Positions 34,150-37,863 of a stretch of DNA of 37,863 nucleotides are shown piece after piece. The position numbers were made by a program, and so were the translations under genes. The DNA is from Candidatus Aminicenantota bacterium (GTDB taxonomy: Bacteria > Acidobacteriota > Aminicenantia > Aminicenantales > Aminicenantaceae). Each line of letters begins with the position of its first letter. The stretch's first letter is position 1. The DNA lies in assembly GCA_030614685.1 (NCBI GenBank), contig JAUWTO010000007.1, forward strand, positions 1 to 37,863, given 5' to 3'. Below the pieces are notes generated by a model. That model was not told where the DNA came from, ran no database searches, and worked only from the letters and a program-made list of their open reading frames with translations.

Positions 34150-34941
34150 CTATGAGACCTTGTACGAAGCAAAGATCTCGTAAGCCTCTTCAGGGGAAGC
34201 ATTCTCGTGGACCACCGCCCGGACTCCCTTGATCATGCCCACCGGATGATCGTTCTGCCAAATATTTCGGCCCATATCCACGCCTACGGCCCCCATCTGT
34301 ATGGCATCATGGGCCATCTTGAAGGCGTCCAGCTCGGTCTCGAGCTTGGGGCCGCCCGCGATCACCACCGGCACCGGGCAGGATTCCACAACCTTCTCAA
34401 ATTCGTCGCAGTAGTATGTCTTTACCAAGGAAGCTCCGAACTCCGCCGCGATCCGGCAGGACAGGGCCAGAAAGCGAGAGTCCCGTTTTTCCAGCTCCTT
34501 GCCCACTGCGGTCACGGCCAGCACCGGAATACTGTATTCCTGGGCCATGTCCACGAGGATAGCCAGGTTCTCCAGCGTCTGGGCCTCGTAATCCGATCCG
34601 ACGAAGATGGAAAGGGCCACGGCGGACACATTCAGCCGGACCGCGTCTTCCATGGACGTCATAATGGTCTCGTTGGAAAGGTCTTCCCCGATGATACTGC
34701 TCCCACCGGATACCCGGAGCACGATCGGAACCGAGCTCTTGGCCGGGATGGAAGAGCGCAGAATCCCGCGCGTGAGCATCAAAGCGTCCGCGTACCCCAT
34801 GAGCGGCTCCACAGTGGCATACACTTTTTCCAAGCGGTGGGTCGGGCCCAGGAAGTATCCATGATCTACTGCCAGCATGACTGTACGGCCTGTGTCGGGT
34901 TTGATGATCCGGGACAATCGGTTTTGAATTCCCCAATCCAT
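34150..34941 (-). CDS. LsrF/DhnA-type class I aldolase family protein
   Basis: VMLAVDHGYFLGPTHRLE, ALMLTRGILRS, GASLVKTYYCDEFEKVVESCPVPVVIAGGPK, GAVGVDMGRNIWQNDHPVGMIKGVRAVVHENASPEEAYE. Confidence 0.88.
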   Translation of the reverse strand: MDWGIQNRLSRIIKPDTGRTVMLAVDHGYFLGPTHRLEKVYATVEPLMGYADALMLTRGILRSSIPAKSSVPIVLRVSGGSSIIGEDLSNETIMTSMEDAVRLNVSAVALSIFVGSDYEAQTLENLAILVDMAQEYSIPVLAVTAVGKELEKRDSRFLALSCRIAAEFGASLVKTYYCDEFEKVVESCPVPVVIAGGPKLETELDAFKMAHDAIQMGAVGVDMGRNIWQNDHPVGMIKGVRAVVHENASPEEAYEIFASYKVS

Positions 34942-34970
34942 GTTTTCCTCCTAACAATTACAAAATGTAT

Positions 34971-35999
34971 CTATTCCTGTGGTTTGATGATGACCTTGAG
35001 TGACTCTCCGGCCGCGGCCACCAGGCGGAATCCTTCCCCGGTTTGAGCCAGAGGCAGGCGGTGTGTGATCATGCCGGCGACGTTGAGGGCAGGAGACTGC
35101 AGCAGCCGCAGCGCCTCCCAGGAATCCCGGGGAGCGGCGCCGTAGCTGGTAGTCAGGGTTATATCGTTCCGGAAAAGCAGCGAATTGATGGAGACCGGAA
35201 CTCTGACCTCCCCTGCGGGGATGGCGAAAAACATGACAGTGCCTCCCCGATCCACCAAGTCCAGGGCGTCATACTGGGCCTGTTCCGCTGCTGTGCACAC
35301 GATCACCTGGTCGGCCAGCCGGCCGGAGTTGAGCCCGCGCAGGTTTTCTACCACCTCGTCATCGGGCGCAACCGCGCTGTCGGCTCCGAACTTCAGGGCC
35401 GCATCACGGCGGAAGGGTACGGGATCGACGGCCAGGATACTCCCGGCCCCGGCATGGCGAGCCAGGTGGATATAGAGCAGGCCCGAGATGCCGCTCCCGA
35501 GCACAGCCAGGCACTGCCCGGATTCGATGTTCAGGCACCGCTGAGCGCGAATGATGCATCCCAGGGGTTCGTGAAACGTGGCCGCCTCGAAGGACAGGAG
35601 ATCAGGGATCTTGAAAGTTCCGCGGTCTACATTGATGGCTGGCAGACGGATAAACTCCGCAAAACCACCGGGATCAAAATTGGTGGAGCGCAGTGTGTTG
35701 CAGGCGGTGTGGTGTCCTGTGAGGCAGTAGTGGCAGGTATTGCAGGGCACATGATGGGCCGCCACGATCCTGTCACCGGGAAGAAAGGCTTTCACGCCCT
35801 CTCCCACCTCTTCAACTATGCCGGCCACTTCATGGCCCAGGACCAGGGGAGCCTTCTTGATGCGGTACCATTCCAGCACGTCGCTCCCACACAGGCCGCT
35901 GGCTTCGGTGCGCATGAGGATCTCCCCCGGACCGATTTTGGGTCGCGCACACTCTTCCAGACGCACATCCCGGTTATTGTAATAAACAGCAGCTCGCAT
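34971..35999 (-). CDS. Zinc-dependent medium-chain alcohol/polyol dehydrogenase
   Basis: EASGLCGSDVLEWY, LGHEVAGIVEEVGEGVKAFLPGDRIVAAHHVPCNTCHYCLTGHHTAC, AVLGSGISGLLYIHLARHAG. Confidence 0.93.
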   Translation of the reverse strand: MRAAVYYNNRDVRLEECARPKIGPGEILMRTEASGLCGSDVLEWYRIKKAPLVLGHEVAGIVEEVGEGVKAFLPGDRIVAAHHVPCNTCHYCLTGHHTACNTLRSTNFDPGGFAEFIRLPAINVDRGTFKIPDLLSFEAATFHEPLGCIIRAQRCLNIESGQCLAVLGSGISGLLYIHLARHAGAGSILAVDPVPFRRDAALKFGADSAVAPDDEVVENLRGLNSGRLADQVIVCTAAEQAQYDALDLVDRGGTVMFFAIPAGEVRVPVSINSLLFRNDITLTTSYGAAPRDSWEALRLLQSPALNVAGMITHRLPLAQTGEGFRLVAAAGESLKVIIKPQE

Positions 36000-36024
36000 G
36001 TGATCCTTCTTTGTTGTCTCGGGT

Positions 36025-36054
36025 ATTATGTGCGAACTTGCCTGTAAAAATCAA
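36025..36054 (-). promoter_or_regulatory. Putative promoter of the dehydrogenase operon overlapped by an inverted repeat
   Basis: Minus strand TTGATT (36054-36049), 18-nt spacer, CATAAT (36030-36025); CGAACTTG/CAAGTTTG arms at 36033-36040 and 36052-36059. Confidence 0.4.
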
Positions 36055-36100
36055 GTTTGTTAGCATCCATTCCCTCTGCATCCTCTTCAACCCACAGAAG

Positions 36101-36117
36101 TGTAAACTATGTTTACA
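36101..36117. promoter_or_regulatory. 17-bp perfect palindrome, operator candidate
   Basis: TGTAAAC-TAT-GTTTACA in the intergenic region upstream of the divergent dehydrogenase operon. Confidence 0.5.
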
Positions 36118-36239
36118 TCCTGAAAACCGTTAATAAATTTCTTCCCGAGAAACCGGGAACATCACTTTGGCATACATTTTGCTATACTATACGGTGTGTC
36201 ATCGATAATCGTTTCCCAATCAGCACAAAGGATTGACTT

Positions 36240-36811
36240 ATGAAAAAGGCTCTCTGGCTCCTTGTGATTCTGGCTGGCTGGATTTCGCTGAAGTCTTGAA
36301 ATACGAATTCGGTCAGAAGTACGTGTTCATCTTCTACCAAAAAGAGTTCATTCCGATGATCGATCCCACCATCCTGCAGGATTACATGACCCGCTACAAT
36401 GACCGCCCGGACATCATGCAGACCTTAACCAGCCTCTACGATTTCTATAACAAGGATGTTCCCTTCAACATCGACATCGTAAAGCAGGCGTATGCGGACG
36501 CCTCCATCTCCATCCACTTCCTTTACCTTACCCGGCCGGCGCACCGCACAGAGCGTATCATGATGCGCGGGATCTCAGACTCCACGTTCAACGCGTTCCT
36601 GGAGATGGCCAAGGCAACCGGAGGGTTTGTGGAAACCTCGGGGAATCCTGATTATCTGTTCCGGGAAGCATTGTACGCCTCAGAAAACTACTACCTGCTC
36701 TACTACATCCCCAAAAACTACAGATCCGATGGCCAGTTCCGCAGTATCGAAGTCCGAGTCCCTTCCAAGAATTTCCGCGTGATCCACCGGCTGGGGTATT
36801 TTGCCGAATAG
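36240..36811 (+). pseudogene. Decayed VWFA-related secreted protein: orphan signal peptide plus frameshifted C-terminal part
   Basis: MKKALWLLVILAGWISLKS* (36240-36299) is a signal peptide followed by stop; the overlapping ORF 36233..36811 carries a C-terminus like acidobacterial VWFA-domain proteins (ASENYYLLYYIPKNYRSDGQFRSIEVRVPSKNFRVIHRLGYFAE). Confidence 0.6.
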
Positions 36812-36817
36812 ACCGAG

Positions 36818-37863
36818 CTATTTCAGCTGTTTCAATCTTCTGGCCGCCTGCGTATCCTCTGGATTGAGCTCCAGTGCTCTCTCCAGATTCTTGATCGCCA
36901 GCTCGCGTTTTCCCTGCAGCATGTAGCAGTAGCCCAGGTTGCTGTAGGCATACCAGTACTCCGGATGGATGCCGATGCATCTATCAAAGATCTCGATCGC
37001 CTCCGGGATCTTCTGTTTCTCGATCAGGTTGTACCCGAACAGGTTGTAGACCCGTGCCGGGATGGGGATGCGATAGCCGAACCATTCGGATAATTCCTCA
37101 AAATGTTTTTCCAGCGATTCCAGTTCCCTATCGATGAGTTCCTGAGATAAACGCCAATCGGAGTAGAGGCACTCCAGCCCGGCATAGATGCTCCTGTGGG
37201 TCACGGAAGCGTGATCCTCCTCCTCCATGGAAGTGTATTCCCATCTGAAGTCGATGGGAGCGCTCTCGGCAAGAGTGTCACAAAAGGCCTCGAGCCGGGG
37301 AATGTAGCGGGGTTCATTGCCGACAGATATGTACAGGTACCTTTTCAGGGATTCCCGTTCGACCAGGAACGCCTCCAGCATGCTCTGTATGGGGCCGTTC
37401 CCATACCCGATGGCGGGACTGACGGCGATGTAGGCCTGAAAAAGATCCGGGGCCTGCAGCAGGGAATACACCGCGAACAACCCTCCCAGGGAATGGCCGG
37501 TCAGGACCCGGAAGGGTTGGGTGCGGTACTGGGCGTCCACCAGGGGGATCACTTCCCTGCGCAGAAACTCCAGGAAACGATCCGCACCGCCGCTGGTCGG
37601 TCTTCGCTCTATTTTAAAAGGAGTGAAATCCCGGGTCCTGTCTGTGTTGGCCAGGGCGACCACGATCATGGGAGGGATCACCTTCTGCTTCGCCAGGAAC
37701 TGGACAACACCCGTCACATGGTGGAAATGGGCATCCCCATCCAGCAGGTACAGAACGGGATATCTGTCCGAAGACAAGTCATAGTCTTCCGGGAGATAAA
37801 ACAGGAGGGCTCGCTCTTCCTTAAGTATAGCAGACTGAAACTTGAAGGCCTTCCCGATGATGA
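36818..37863 (-). CDS. Esterase-family alpha/beta hydrolase with C-terminal TPR, 5' end outside window
   Basis: VLYLLDGDAHFHHVTGVVQFLA, LTGHSLGGLFAVYSL; TPR-like AYSNLGYCYMLQGKRELAIKNLERALELNPED. The reading frame stays open to the window edge (IIGKAFKFQSAILKEERALLFYLPEDYDLSSDRYPVL). Confidence 0.88.
   Translation of the reverse strand, partial: IIGKAFKFQSAILKEERALLFYLPEDYDLSSDRYPVLYLLDGDAHFHHVTGVVQFLAKQKVIPPMIVVALANTDRTRDFTPFKIERRPTSGGADRFLEFLRREVIPLVDAQYRTQPFRVLTGHSLGGLFAVYSLLQAPDLFQAYIAVSPAIGYGNGPIQSMLEAFLVERESLKRYLYISVGNEPRYIPRLEAFCDTLAESAPIDFRWEYTSMEEEDHASVTHRSIYAGLECLYSDWRLSQELIDRELESLEKHFEELSEWFGYRIPIPARVYNLFGYNLIEKQKIPEAIEIFDRCIGIHPEYWYAYSNLGYCYMLQGKRELAIKNLERALELNPEDTQAARRLKQLK

Noticed and set aside
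35043-36047. 334-aa plus-strand ORF
   Set aside because: Antisense shadow of the zinc dehydrogenase, whose catalytic motifs are unambiguous.
36233-36238. TTGACT treated as a -35 box
   Set aside because: It lies directly before ATG 36240, leaving no room for a -10 and leader; better explained as the SD-to-start spacer after AAAGGA.
1-37863. CRISPR arrays, tRNA/rRNA genes, integrases or complete IS elements
   Set aside because: No regularly spaced repeats, RNA gene signatures, or transposase/integrase motifs were recognised by reading; short structured RNAs could still be missed without a covariance search.

Overview
The window looks like an ordinary bacterial chromosomal segment: dense, protein-coding, moderately GC-rich, with both strands used. 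I recognised no rRNA, tRNA, CRISPR array or complete transposon. Main blocks: (a) two secreted proteins of one possibly kinase-like family, one overlapping a secreted PPP-type phosphatase, flanking an Npt-like nucleotide carrier; (b) a STAS / carrier-remnant / FHA-GAF-PP2C partner-switching block; (c) an M16-M16-ftcD-microprotein chain joined by ATGA overlaps, followed by pepD; (d) an XRE-ImmA/IrrE regulator with two palindromic operator candidates, divergent from a run of PAS-degenerate GGDEF, a 653-aa unknown protein and HD-GYP; (e) NAD-dependent epimerase, FKBP, exported RidA, FmdB-like and GT4 genes; (f) HyuA-HyuB-Nramp-like-DUF2784 with Asp/Glu racemase, APC permease and Ser/Thr dehydratase; (g) a compact minus-strand operon of Zn-dehydrogenase, LsrF-like aldolase, C-N hydrolase, NusG paralog and DegT aminotransferase; (h) a VWFA-like remnant and an esterase-TPR gene. 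The most interesting signals are the kinase-like/phosphatase pair, two M16 proteins that both lack the zinc motif, an unnamed N-terminal domain shared by the 653-aa and HD-GYP proteins, the antiterminator-containing mini-cluster, the non-canonical Nramp protein in a hydantoinase operon, and several gene remnants that keep mainly their 5' ends. All family calls come from reading motifs by eye; no searches were run.
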